Below are positions 6,949 through 15,011 of a DNA stretch of 20,453 nt, one piece after another (the first letter of the stretch is position 1; every line of letters starts with the position of its first letter). A program made the position numbers and the translations under genes. Under the pieces are notes generated by a model. That model ran no database searches and was not told where the DNA came from. It saw only the letters and a program-made list of their open reading frames with translations. The stretch is from Pyrinomonadaceae bacterium (GTDB lineage: Bacteria > Acidobacteriota > Blastocatellia > Pyrinomonadales > Pyrinomonadaceae), in contig JACMMN010000116.1 in NCBI GenBank assembly GCA_014379075.1, positions 1 to 20,453 of the forward strand. Direction: 5' to 3'.

Positions 6949-7806
6949 TCCCAGTTGATTGGATTTCACGGCGGCGAGTGCTGCTATCTTCCCGCGAGTA
7001 GATACTACGACGCCGCCGGGTTTTTCGATAGTGATCGCAAAAGCTGAAGGATTTTTCGCTTTCAATTTGGCATCGATAGGAACTATGACCTCGCCCTCGG
7101 AATTAATATCGAAAGTTCCGCCGTCGATAGGGAACTTTTCATCCTGCGCTTCATCAAAGATCCAGAGCTGATACGTCTCTTTACTCACGTCGTTTTTCGG
7201 CAAACCTTTTAAGCGGAGATAACCAGCCTGCTTTGCTTCGCTCCAGACAACGTCTCCTGAGATCTCGGCGATCTCCTTAACATTACCTTTGCCAAAATTT
7301 GCTCTGATAACCTGTCCCGGGGACTCGATCAAACGCTGACGCTGCTGCGAAGGGTCGAGCTGCTCCTGCTGCGTAGGTGTTGGCGTTGCGCCGTTCCCCG
7401 CAACTGCCGTCGATTGATTTCGTGTAGAGTAAAGATTCACCGCCAATGCAATGCACGCCGCCGCCGCGACGCCCCAGCCTAACCAATCCATAAAGGATCC
7501 GCGAACTTTTGTATGCGACACTTGACCGGTACGTTGTGAACTGGTGTCAGCTTCATTCTTACTAAAAACCGAGTCTCGGGAGAAATATTCGTCGGCGTCG
7601 GCCATGACCTTCGCCTGCAGGTGATCAGGCATTGGCTCGGCTTTTAGATCGATCAATCCGATGGCCGCGGCCGTCTCCTCAAATGACCCAGCGTCAAAAT
7701 CCCCGGCTTCGAACTGCTCAAGCAGTCCCGCCTCTTCCTTCGTCAAACCATAAACGGCTTTTTTACAAAGAAGGTCCAGCATTATTTCATTTTCATCCTC
7801 GGTCAT
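6844..7806 (-). CDS. RskA-type anti-sigma factor, membrane-bound
   Basis: This 320-residue protein has a cytoplasmic N-terminus (residues 1-105), one transmembrane helix at about 109-126 (WGVAAAACIALAVNLY), a Gln/Pro/Thr-rich linker, and an extracytoplasmic RskA-like domain at about 160-290. That domain contains AGYLRLKGLPKNDVSKETYQ and FAITIEKPGGVVVSTRGKI. No HxxxCxxC zinc motif is seen in the N-terminal region. Such proteins sequester their partner ECF sigma factor at the membrane until proteolysis releases it. The ATG overlaps the sigma stop codon (ATGA) and is preceded 7 nt upstream by a full AAGGAGG, so the pair is translationally coupled. The reading frame runs about 30 codons past the usual domain end into the 3' end of the OmpA-like gene. 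Confidence 0.85.
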   Translation of the reverse strand: MTEDENEIMLDLLCKKAVYGLTKEEAGLLEQFEAGDFDAGSFEETAAAIGLIDLKAEPMPDHLQAKVMADADEYFSRDSVFSKNEADTSSQRTGQVSHTKVRGSFMDWLGWGVAAAACIALAVNLYSTRNQSTAVAGNGATPTPTQQEQLDPSQQRQRLIESPGQVIRANFGKGNVKEIAEISGDVVWSEAKQAGYLRLKGLPKNDVSKETYQLWIFDEAQDEKFPIDGGTFDINSEGEVIVPIDAKLKAKNPSAFAITIEKPGGVVVSTRGKIAALAAVKSNQLGSTFNDRIFDPPIVKLSLFGAIFSFRFSSTVAPRL

Positions 7807-8366
7807 ACTGACGCCTCCTTCGTATAAGATTCCGCATCTCCCAAACCTAAAAACTCTCTCGCCTGCAGTATGCCTCGACGGGCATGCGTTTTTACCGTTC
7901 CGAGCGGCATTCCAGTCGCATCGGAGATTTCCTGATGGGACATCCCTTGAATGATCGACAGCTTCAATACCTGCCTTTGTTCTGGACGCAGGGTTTCAAG
8001 CGCTTTTGCTGCTTCGGCCGCTTCCAAAGAGATCTGTATCATCTTATCCGATCTGTCGACCGGTTCGGCGAGCACATCCTCCAAAGAATCCGTAGAAATT
8101 CGCCGCTGCGAAAACCGAATTCGGTCTATCAGACGCCTTCGGGCGATCATTGCAACAAAACTTGTCTCAGACGACTGCAAAGGGTCGAATCTCGCAGCAT
8201 TCTTCCAAATATCTACAAAGATCTCCTGCACCGCGTCCTCGGCATCATCCGAATTACGAAGCATACGCCTGGCCAATGACCAAACCAAGCCGCCGTAAGT
8301 TTTCAGGCAGTCCTGAACGGCGGTTTTATCTCCGTCTGCAATACTTTGTAAGATAGCTTGAGCCAC
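7803..8366 (-). CDS. ECF-type RNA polymerase sigma factor
   Basis: This 187-residue protein has sigma region 2 at about 20-95 (the core-binding helix contains DAEDAVQEIFVDIWKNAARF) and region 4 at about 120-175 (LRPEQRQVLKLSIIQGMSHQ followed by the helix-turn-helix EISDATGMPLGTVKTHARRG). Regions 1 and 3 are absent, as expected for ECF factors. Pairing with an RskA-type anti-sigma gene suggests a SigK-like group. It directs RNA polymerase to an unknown envelope or oxidative stress regulon. The start used is GTG at 8366; no Shine-Dalgarno is evident, and no later start keeps region 2 whole. The stop overlaps the anti-sigma start by four bases. Confidence 0.92.
   Translation of the reverse strand: MAQAILQSIADGDKTAVQDCLKTYGGLVWSLARRMLRNSDDAEDAVQEIFVDIWKNAARFDPLQSSETSFVAMIARRRLIDRIRFSQRRISTDSLEDVLAEPVDRSDKMIQISLEAAEAAKALETLRPEQRQVLKLSIIQGMSHQEISDATGMPLGTVKTHARRGILQAREFLGLGDAESYTKEASV
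7814..7820 (-). promoter_or_regulatory. Strong ribosome binding site of the anti-sigma gene
   Basis: On the minus strand AAGGAGG ends 7 nt before the ATG at 7806, inside the last codons of the sigma gene. Since most genes here lack a clear Shine-Dalgarno, this strong site suggests that anti-sigma synthesis is deliberately kept high relative to sigma. Confidence 0.7.
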
Positions 8367-8585
8367 AATAATTAGCGTTAATTGATACTCTAAACTACCT
8401 TATTTACCCACGGTCTGCCAAATGCGAGTAATTATTTTAGGGTCAGGCCGCTTTCCTCAATCGTGTAAATGAATTGCGGTGACGGTTAATTCTTTGCAGT
8501 TGGGAAGCAAATCCTTACATCGACCGGACGGCGAGAAATCTGCCCGCCTTCATAAATAGTATTCGCTGAAACTTCAGCATCGGTT

Positions 8586-9008
8586 TTAAACGGGATTTTT
8601 CTGACGCACAAGCAGAGAAATGATATAAGCCGTCAAAAGAATGTAAGTAGTAATTGCCGAGAGAAGACAGAACTGGCAGAATGCTCCTATGACCGCCGCT
8701 TGAAGATAGATCAGCCATGACGTAAAGATCGCCATGACGACTGCTTGCACGCCAAACAGCGTCCATGCAGTCCGATTTCCGAAAATTGCCAGGAGAGCCA
8801 GCGAGAACGCTGCGAAATAGGCCGCCGCCCCTAGAACTGCCAATGGCACCCCAGCAATTTCAGCATACGGACTGGTCAATACAGTTTCACAACCGTCGAT
8901 AAGACTGCAGGGCACTGGCTCAGCGGTGTAATGATGTACCGTCAGGTAAATGGAATCCGCCAGGCCGACCAGAGCTGCGGCAATGGCAATAATTCGGAGA
9001 ATTGACAT
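8586..9008 (-). CDS. Vitamin K epoxide reductase (VKOR) family protein
   Basis: This 140-residue integral membrane protein has four or five hydrophobic helices. It carries the loop cysteine pair C34-SLIDG-C40 and the active-site C111-QF-C114 (CxxC) of the VKOR family, plus the conserved GVPLAVLG segment. Bacterial VKORs take the place of DsbB, passing electrons from reduced DsbA to membrane quinone to keep periplasmic disulfide formation going. The upstream gene encodes a DsbA-like protein, and its TAA stop overlaps this ATG by one base (TAATG), which supports this pairing and translational coupling. There is no fused thioredoxin domain, unlike some cyanobacterial homologues. No separate Shine-Dalgarno is seen. 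Confidence 0.93.
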   Translation of the reverse strand: MSILRIIAIAAALVGLADSIYLTVHHYTAEPVPCSLIDGCETVLTSPYAEIAGVPLAVLGAAAYFAAFSLALLAIFGNRTAWTLFGVQAVVMAIFTSWLIYLQAAVIGAFCQFCLLSAITTYILLTAYIISLLVRQKNPV

Positions 9009-9763
9009 TATAAGGCCGGCCTTGCTGCGGTCTGCTGCAGTTCGGTATCGATAAGTTGACGAAGCGACGCGACATTCATCTCGGGAAAGGGTACCAACCG
9101 GCCATTTACATAGACGCTCGGCGTTGAGTTTACTCCCAGTCCCTTGCCGCGATCAAGATCCTGTTGAACCCTTCCTTTTGCCGCGATTCCTGCTATGTCG
9201 CTTTGGAACCTCGCCGCATCCAGTCCGATCTTGTTCGCGTAATCCAGCCACAATTGCCGGTAATTCGGATTCTGCGACCACGCCTGCTGGTTTGTAAACA
9301 ATTGATCCTGCATCGCCCAAAACTTGTTCCGATCCTGCATTCCCGCAGCCTCGGCGGCAACGGCTGCGTCATAGGCTTTGTCGTGCTGGGGGATCGCCAG
9401 CGGATAATTCCTAAAAATAAACTTTATCCGGCTGCCGTAAACCTGCTGAATTTCCTTCATTGTCGGATGTGCCGCCGCACATGAGCCGCACTGAAAGTCC
9501 GCAAATTCCTCTACCGTGACCAACGCGGTGGGCGAGCCGAGCAAGTTTGGCGGCCGCGCTCCCGGAGGTGCATTAACGGGAGCCGGCGGTTTTGCGGCGG
9601 TTGAGGAATTTGCCGGGCGGGCCGCATTATTTGCTGTCTTTGAAGTGTCGTTCGACCGTGAACCGAGTAAGCCGGTTCCGAAAACAATGGCTGCAACAGC
9701 CGCCAATAAAACTACGCCTATTATTACGTAAGGAATGTTGTTTTTCTTTTGTTCGTTTTTCAT
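9008..9763 (-). CDS. DsbA-like thiol:disulfide oxidoreductase, membrane-anchored
   Basis: This 251-residue protein has an N-terminal anchor helix (about residues 11-33), a Pro/Ala/Ser-rich linker to about 75, and a thioredoxin-fold DsbA domain with helical insert. The active site is FADFQ-C92-G-S-C95, and the cis-proline loop is NSTPSVYVNG (Pro215). The dipeptide Gly-Ser between the cysteines differs from the Pro-His of E. coli DsbA and is closer to BdbD/ScsC-type proteins. It should introduce disulfides into exported proteins and be re-oxidised by the VKOR encoded directly downstream. The gene starts 43 nt after the dxs stop on the same strand and may be transcribed with it. No strong Shine-Dalgarno. 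Confidence 0.9.
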   Translation of the reverse strand: MKNEQKKNNIPYVIIGVVLLAAVAAIVFGTGLLGSRSNDTSKTANNAARPANSSTAAKPPAPVNAPPGARPPNLLGSPTALVTVEEFADFQCGSCAAAHPTMKEIQQVYGSRIKFIFRNYPLAIPQHDKAYDAAVAAEAAGMQDRNKFWAMQDQLFTNQQAWSQNPNYRQLWLDYANKIGLDAARFQSDIAGIAAKGRVQQDLDRGKGLGVNSTPSVYVNGRLVPFPEMNVASLRQLIDTELQQTAARPAL

Positions 9764-9806
9764 TTAACTATTGTCGGACTCCGTTTATAAAAGATGTACG
9801 ATACTA

Positions 9807-11735
9807 CTACTTAACGGCACGGAGACGTTTCTTGTCGACAGGCCTTTTTTCGTTCGATTCCAGGGAATGTTTTACTTTTGTATAGATGCCGTCCGCATCC
9901 AATCCGTATCCTGCAAGAAGAACTTTCGGATCGCCGTGCGTCACGATCTCGTCGGCAACGCCCATTCGCACGACCTTTACCCTATCCTGCAAACCGTTTT
10001 CTTCCAGCACTTCCATAACGGCGGAGCCGAAGCCTCCGGCGAGATAGGCTTCTTCGACCGTGACGATCAAGGAATGGCTTTGAGTCAGGCCGATGATCAG
10101 TTCTCTGTCCAGCGGCTTAACAAAGCGCATATTTACCACTGTCGCTTCGATGCCATCGCTTTCAAGCATCTCGGCTGCCTTCACCGCCGGATAAACCATC
10201 GAGCCGTAAGCTAAGATCGCGGTTTCCACGCCTTCTCGAAGGACCTCAGCTTTTCCGATCTCGATCTTTTGCGGCGGCCGGCTGATATCGACGCCAAAAC
10301 CGTTCCCGCGCGGATAGCGTATTGCCGCCGGGCCGGGATGGTCTATCGCCGTCAGCATCATATCGCGCATCTCACCTTCGTCCTTCGGCGCCATCAAAAT
10401 GATGTTCGGATAGCCGCGAAGGTAAGCGATGTCGAGAAGGCCGTGATGCGTCGGGCCGTCCGCGCCGACAATTCCCGCCCGGTCCATCGCAAACGTGACA
10501 TTAAGGTCTTGCAAGCAAACATCATGTATAAGTTGATCGAATGCTCGTTGTAGAAACGTCGAGTAGATCGCCGCAACCGGTTTCAAGCCCTCGCACGCCA
10601 TGCCCGCACAAAAGGTGATCGCATGCTGTTCCGCGATGCCGACATCGAACGCTCTTTCAGGAAATTTTTCGAGTATCTTATCGACGCCGGTTCCGTCCGG
10701 CATCGCCGCGGTCAGGGCGACGATCCTGTCGTCCGACGCCATTAGCTCACACATAGTTTCGCCAAAAACCTGCGTATAGGTAGGCGCCGAGATCTTGCTC
10801 GATTTATAAGGCAGCCCGGTTTTCGGATCGAACGGGCCGGTCGCGTGGTAAGCGTAATAATTCTTTTCCGGATTCGGGAAACCCTTGCCTTTCGTAGTGA
10901 GGGCATGGACGATAACCGGCCCATCATTGACTTTTTTAGCTTCTTCCAAGGCCCGCACCATCGCCGGAACGTTGTGGCCATCGACGTAGCCGATATATTT
11001 GAATCCAAGTTCGTTAACCAAAGCACCAGGCAAAACAGCCGCGGCGATAGCATCCTTAACGGATTTCGCCATGCTCCGCAAACGCTCGCCGAAGTGCGGC
11101 ACGCTTTCGAGAGCGTCGCCGATCTCTTCTTTTAAATGCTGGTAGCTTTGAGCTTCCTTGATACGGTTGAGATAGCCGCTCAAAGCCCCTACCGCCGGGG
11201 CAATCGACATTTCATTGTCGTTTAATATAACTATCAAACGCGACTTCAAATGCCCCGCCTGATTGACCGCCTCCATAGCCATTCCGCCCGCCAGCGACGA
11301 GTCGCCGATAAGAGCGCAGACATGAAAATCTTCCTTTTTAGTGTCGCGGGCGATCGCCATTCCAAGTGCGGCCGACAGAGAGGTTGAGGCGTGGCCGGCA
11401 CCGAACGTATCGTATTCCGATTCTTCACGGCGCAAAAAACCGCTCAAACCGCCGGCTTGCTTGATCGTATGCAGTTCGTCGCGGCGTCCGGTAAGGATCT
11501 TATGCGCGTAAGCCTGATGACCGACATCCCATACAAGGCGGTCATCGGGCGTATCGAAAACATAATGCATCGCCACAGCCAATTCCACGGCGCCGAGGCT
11601 GGCCCCGGTATGGCCGCCGACACGCGAGCAAGTGTCGATGATAAATTGCCGCACTTCGTCGGCGACTTCCTGCAGGTCCTCGACCTTCAGTTGCCGAAGA
11701 TCGGCCGGTGAATTAATTTCAGATAAAAATCTCAT
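9807..11735 (-). CDS. dxs: 1-deoxy-D-xylulose-5-phosphate synthase
   Basis: This 642-residue, full-length thiamine-diphosphate enzyme condenses pyruvate and glyceraldehyde 3-phosphate, the first step of the MEP isoprenoid pathway. GGHTGASLGAVELAVAMHYV (residues 40-59) and WDVGHQAYAHKIL (69-81) match the N-terminal domain. The thiamine site is GDSSLAGGMAMEAVNQAGH from 144, with LNDNEMSIAP about 27 residues later. VGIAEQHA holds the catalytic Glu of the pyrimidine domain. GPTHHGLLDIAYLRGYPN and RYPRG follow, then the C-terminal transketolase domain. The third residue of the GDG thiamine motif is Ser here. The start at 11735 is the first ATG and agrees with family length. A good promoter lies 35-63 nt upstream. 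Confidence 0.97.
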   Translation of the reverse strand: MRFLSEINSPADLRQLKVEDLQEVADEVRQFIIDTCSRVGGHTGASLGAVELAVAMHYVFDTPDDRLVWDVGHQAYAHKILTGRRDELHTIKQAGGLSGFLRREESEYDTFGAGHASTSLSAALGMAIARDTKKEDFHVCALIGDSSLAGGMAMEAVNQAGHLKSRLIVILNDNEMSIAPAVGALSGYLNRIKEAQSYQHLKEEIGDALESVPHFGERLRSMAKSVKDAIAAAVLPGALVNELGFKYIGYVDGHNVPAMVRALEEAKKVNDGPVIVHALTTKGKGFPNPEKNYYAYHATGPFDPKTGLPYKSSKISAPTYTQVFGETMCELMASDDRIVALTAAMPDGTGVDKILEKFPERAFDVGIAEQHAITFCAGMACEGLKPVAAIYSTFLQRAFDQLIHDVCLQDLNVTFAMDRAGIVGADGPTHHGLLDIAYLRGYPNIILMAPKDEGEMRDMMLTAIDHPGPAAIRYPRGNGFGVDISRPPQKIEIGKAEVLREGVETAILAYGSMVYPAVKAAEMLESDGIEATVVNMRFVKPLDRELIIGLTQSHSLIVTVEEAYLAGGFGSAVMEVLEENGLQDRVKVVRMGVADEIVTHGDPKVLLAGYGLDADGIYTKVKHSLESNEKRPVDKKRLRAVK

Positions 11736-11769
11736 TTTCTATTTACGTCGAATAAGCGACGGACATCAA

Positions 11770-11798
11770 ATTTTAGCGTGCCCGCTGAAAAATGTTAA
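11770..11798 (-). promoter_or_regulatory. Sigma-70-type promoter of dxs
   Basis: Read on the minus strand, TTAACA (plus 11793-11798) and TAAAAT (plus 11770-11775) are separated by exactly 17 bp; each matches consensus at five of six positions. The transcription start would be near 11763, giving a leader of about 28 nt before the dxs ATG. It probably also serves the downstream dsbA-like and VKOR genes, since no comparable promoter is seen in the 43-nt dxs-dsbA gap. Confidence 0.6.
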
Positions 11799-11872
11799 AT
11801 CCGACCCGCCGATTTTACAGTAATCAGCCGTCGTGTCCAGTCAGGATTCAACCGGCGGGACACCAGACCAAT

Positions 11873-11902
11873 TTGATAGAAGCCTGTTTCACGTGGTAGA
11901 CT
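11873..11902 (+). promoter_or_regulatory. Candidate promoter of the spermidine-synthase-like membrane protein
   Basis: TTGATA (11873-11878) and TAGACT (11897-11902) are 18 bp apart, and TGG before the -10 gives an extended -10. The predicted start near 11909 lies next to an imperfect palindrome, TGACT-TAAATC-AGTCA (11905-11920), that could be an operator. The leader is about 50 nt. Confidence 0.45.
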
Positions 11903-11960
11903 CCTGACTTAAATCAGTCAATAATTCCACACTTTTACATTTTCCGAATCTTTTGCTCGT

Positions 11961-14318
11961 ATGAATCTTCGAAAAATATTCCTGGGTATCTTTTTGCTTA
12001 CGTTGTTAGTCCTGATGTTGGAACTAGCTCTGACAAGGTTGTTTTCGGCAACGCTTTATTACCATCTGGCGTTCTTTGCGATCTCGCTCGCACTGCTCGG
12101 GGCAGGTTCGAGCGGCGTTTTTATTTACCTGATCCAGGAACGCCTTGCAAAACACGGTACGGGAAAATTACTGGGCCTTTTTTCGATTCTCTATGCATTA
12201 GCCGTGATCCTTGCGCTTTATACGATCCTCGAAAACCCGATTCTAAAAAGCGATCTCGCAGACTATTTCAGGCTGTCTCTTCGGCTTGCCACCATCTACG
12301 GCGCGACATTTCTGCCGTTCTTTTTTGCCGGTTGTGCGGTAACACTGGCAATATCGCGCTTTGCGAAAGATATCAGCCGTGTCTATCTGTACGATCTCGC
12401 GGGAGCCGCTCTGGGATGTTTGCTCCTTATTCCAGTCCTTAACTCGCTTGGGGCGATTACCACGGTCATTCTCATAGGCGCCGTTGGGGCTCTCGCCGGT
12501 GTTTTCTTCAGCCTGTTCGATACCGAAAACCGTACAACGACTATCGCTGCATCCGCCGTACTCGTATTGATCACGGCATTTGGGATCGTCAATTCTAAAA
12601 CACAAACATTCGATATTCAGGGATCTAAATGGAATCAGGAAGAGAACATCCTATTTGCGAAATGGAACTCTTTTTCACGCATTACCGTTGGCGGCGACCT
12701 TGAGAAAAAAGAAGTTCTTATAATGATCGACGCCGACGCCGCGACGAAAATGGTGCCGGATGCGGGAAACCGTGCCCTTCATCAGGATCGCAAAAAGGAC
12801 GTTTCGTCGCTTGCGTATCATATAAAGCCCAACGCCAATGCTTTGATCGTAGGGCCGGGCGGGGCACTGGATGTCTCAACCGCTCTTGTTCTCGATGCAA
12901 AAAAGATCACGGCAGTAGAAATTAATCCGATCATCGCCGAGGACGTGATGCTTACTGAGCCGTTCAAATCATTCACCGGCAATATTTACGAGCACCCGCA
13001 GGTCGATCTCGTTGTGGACGAAGGCCGCTCCTTTATCCGCCGCTCACCTGATAAATTCGACATCCTGCAGGCAACGATGGTGGATACGTGGGCCGCAACG
13101 TCGGCTGGGGCATTTGCTTTGACCGAAAACAATCTTTACACGGTCGAGGCCTTCAAAGACTATGTCGGGCATCTGTCCGACGATGGGCTGCTGACTATGA
13201 CCCGCTGGTATTTCGAACCGCCCGATCAAATGCTGCGGATGGTCACTATAACCCGAGCAATGATGTCGGAGATGCAGATAGGTAATCCGGCAAGGCATTT
13301 TATTTTGGTTCAGAGCATCAACGATACGGGTGACCCGACACCGGCAACGTATATCTTTAAGAAAAGCGAATTCACCGATGACGAAGTAAGAAAGATCGAG
13401 GCGATAGCGGCAGAGAATAATTTTGTGCTTCTTTACACGCCGCTTACCCAACCCGATAATCTGTTCACGAAAATGATCACGGCCGAGGACCCGGCCTCGA
13501 TTTGGAATGCTCTTGAGACGGATGTCAGCCCGACCTACGACAACAACCCGTTCTTTTTTAATTCCCTTCGCCCGTCCCAGCTCCAGTATCTCGCCGGGAA
13601 ACCGCTCGAATGGTTAAAGACAAATGTCGGCACGTTCGTTTTAATAGTGCTTTTACTGATAACTTTTGTGCTGGTAATACTCTTTATAGCATTACCGCTC
13701 GTTTTCGCCCGCAAACGCACGAAAGCCGACAACACTCCGAGACGAATGAGATATCTTATCTATTTCGGATGTCTCGGTGCCGGTTTTATCGTTGTCGAAG
13801 TGGCGATGATCCAAAAATTCATTTTATTTCTCGGCCATCCGGTATACGCGCTTGCCGTGATCCTATTTTCGATCCTCATATTTTGCGCATTCGGCAGCCG
13901 CTTGAGCGGATGGATCGATGAAACGAAACTGCGGCCGACGCTGCTCAAGATAATAATCGCGATCGTCGGCCTGACCTTTCTTTATATACTGTTCCTGCCC
14001 CCGATCTTTTACGGCTTTGTCTGGCTTCCGTTAGCCGTGCGGATCGTGATATCGGTACTGCTGCTGGCGCCGATCGCCTTGCTCATGGGAATGCCGATGC
14101 CGATCGGTATAAAATTGCTGTCGGAACATTCCCCTCAGATAATTCCGTGGGCATGGGGCATTAACGGCGCGACATCCGTTATGGGTTCGGTGGCTACGCT
14201 CATTATCGCTATCCTTACCGGGTTTAATCAGGCATTGGTCGTCGGGGCGGCCATCTATCTGATAGCGGGCCTGCTCATTTACACTTCAAAAGCCGCACCG
14301 CCGCAGGAAGTTATGTAA
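11961..14318 (+). CDS. Polytopic membrane protein with central spermidine synthase-like domain
   Basis: This 785-residue protein has about six transmembrane helices at residues 1-215, a soluble methyltransferase-fold domain at about 225-540, and a second block of about seven helices at 550-785. The soluble part resembles aminopropyltransferases. A Rossmann glycine motif NALIVGPGGALDV lies near 292-304, TAVEINPII holds the acidic ribose-binding residue, and VVDEGRSFI corresponds to the family's D-x-R-x-F/Y. The polyamine-synthase catalytic segment (DxxDP type) is replaced by MVDTWAATSAGAF, so spermidine synthesis is doubtful. The C-terminal helices contain MGMPMPIGIKLL, common in such membrane fusions. 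Substrate and role are unknown. The ATG at 11961 starts directly at the first helix. It is transcribed divergently from dxs. Confidence 0.82.
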   Translation: MNLRKIFLGIFLLTLLVLMLELALTRLFSATLYYHLAFFAISLALLGAGSSGVFIYLIQERLAKHGTGKLLGLFSILYALAVILALYTILENPILKSDLADYFRLSLRLATIYGATFLPFFFAGCAVTLAISRFAKDISRVYLYDLAGAALGCLLLIPVLNSLGAITTVILIGAVGALAGVFFSLFDTENRTTTIAASAVLVLITAFGIVNSKTQTFDIQGSKWNQEENILFAKWNSFSRITVGGDLEKKEVLIMIDADAATKMVPDAGNRALHQDRKKDVSSLAYHIKPNANALIVGPGGALDVSTALVLDAKKITAVEINPIIAEDVMLTEPFKSFTGNIYEHPQVDLVVDEGRSFIRRSPDKFDILQATMVDTWAATSAGAFALTENNLYTVEAFKDYVGHLSDDGLLTMTRWYFEPPDQMLRMVTITRAMMSEMQIGNPARHFILVQSINDTGDPTPATYIFKKSEFTDDEVRKIEAIAAENNFVLLYTPLTQPDNLFTKMITAEDPASIWNALETDVSPTYDNNPFFFNSLRPSQLQYLAGKPLEWLKTNVGTFVLIVLLLITFVLVILFIALPLVFARKRTKADNTPRRMRYLIYFGCLGAGFIVVEVAMIQKFILFLGHPVYALAVILFSILIFCAFGSRLSGWIDETKLRPTLLKIIIAIVGLTFLYILFLPPIFYGFVWLPLAVRIVISVLLLAPIALLMGMPMPIGIKLLSEHSPQIIPWAWGINGATSVMGSVATLIIAILTGFNQALVVGAAIYLIAGLLIYTSKAAPPQEVM

Positions 14319-14416
14319 AGAATTGTAATGACCGGAACTAAGTTCGGCTAAATGCCTAGATATCGCGTCAAAAGACGTGAAGCACAAGCTAACCCACTAA
14401 AATCAAAGAGGTAAAA

Positions 14417-14950
14417 ATGTCATTAAAAACCAGATTCTTCTCGATTGCCGCACTGGCGATCGCCACGGTATCATTCTCGACCTTCGTCTCGGCACAGGAA
14501 ACACCGCCAAATGCGTCGGACAGCGTTCAAAGCCAGGAAAAGCGTGACCGTAAAGCCCACGGCAAACGCGGCGGCCACGATAAAGGAATGCGCCACGGCG
14601 GCATGCGCGGACTTCGCGGCATCGATCTGACGGATGCTCAAAAAGAGCAGCTACGCGTCATCCGTGAAAGCAACCGTCCGAACGAAGGTTTGCGGCAGGA
14701 AATGAAAACCATCGCCCAGGCAAAACGCGACGGCACGATCACCCAGGAACAGCAGGACAGATTAAAAGCCCTGAGATCGCAGGGCCGTGAAAAAGCCGAA
14801 ACTCTCCGCCTCCAGATCGAAGGCATCCTGACCACCGACCAACGGCAGCAACTGGAAACCCGCAACGCCGAAATGCAAAAGAAACGCGAAGAACGCCGAC
14901 AGCTTCGCCAGCAGAACAAACCGATGGCCGAAAAGCCGACAGATAATTGA
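14417..14950 (+). CDS. LTXXQ-motif (Spy/CpxP-like) periplasmic protein
   Basis: This 177-residue protein has a cleavable signal peptide (residues 1-26, ending VSAQ-E). A His/Lys/Gly-rich stretch (about 38-65, with repeated HGG/RGG) follows, then a charged helical region with two LTxxQ motifs: LTDAQKEQL near 71 and LTTDQRQQL near 138. These are the hallmark of Spy/CpxP proteins, which act as periplasmic chaperones or stress adaptors. The His-rich segment could bind metal ions, which is my inference. The start is supported by AGAGG at 14407-14411, 5 nt before the ATG. The gene is monocistronic, ended by the terminator at 14977-15002. A GGAAC element at 14334-14338 in the leader region may be an ECF-type -35. 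Confidence 0.85.
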   Translation: MSLKTRFFSIAALAIATVSFSTFVSAQETPPNASDSVQSQEKRDRKAHGKRGGHDKGMRHGGMRGLRGIDLTDAQKEQLRVIRESNRPNEGLRQEMKTIAQAKRDGTITQEQQDRLKALRSQGREKAETLRLQIEGILTTDQRQQLETRNAEMQKKREERRQLRQQNKPMAEKPTDN

Positions 14951-14970
14951 TCTTGTTTTGTCTTTGGAAC

Positions 14971-15002
14971 AAAAAAGGCGTGAGATTTCTCACGCCCTTT
15001 TT
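14971..15002 (+). terminator. Rho-independent terminator of the LTXXQ gene
   Basis: GGCGTGAG (14977-14984) and CTCACGCC (14989-14996) form a perfect 8-bp GC-rich stem with an ATTT loop. C and five T residues follow to 15002, and six A residues precede the stem, so it can also work on the minus strand. It begins 20 nt after the stop codon and separates this gene from the degraded minus-strand gene. Confidence 0.9.
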
Positions 15003-15011
15003 ATTCAATGC

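Noticed and set aside
14739..15011. C-terminal part of the minus-strand frame starting at 15266
   Set aside because: It runs through a strong terminator hairpin and then antisense to the LTXXQ gene; the protein sequence there is not family-like.
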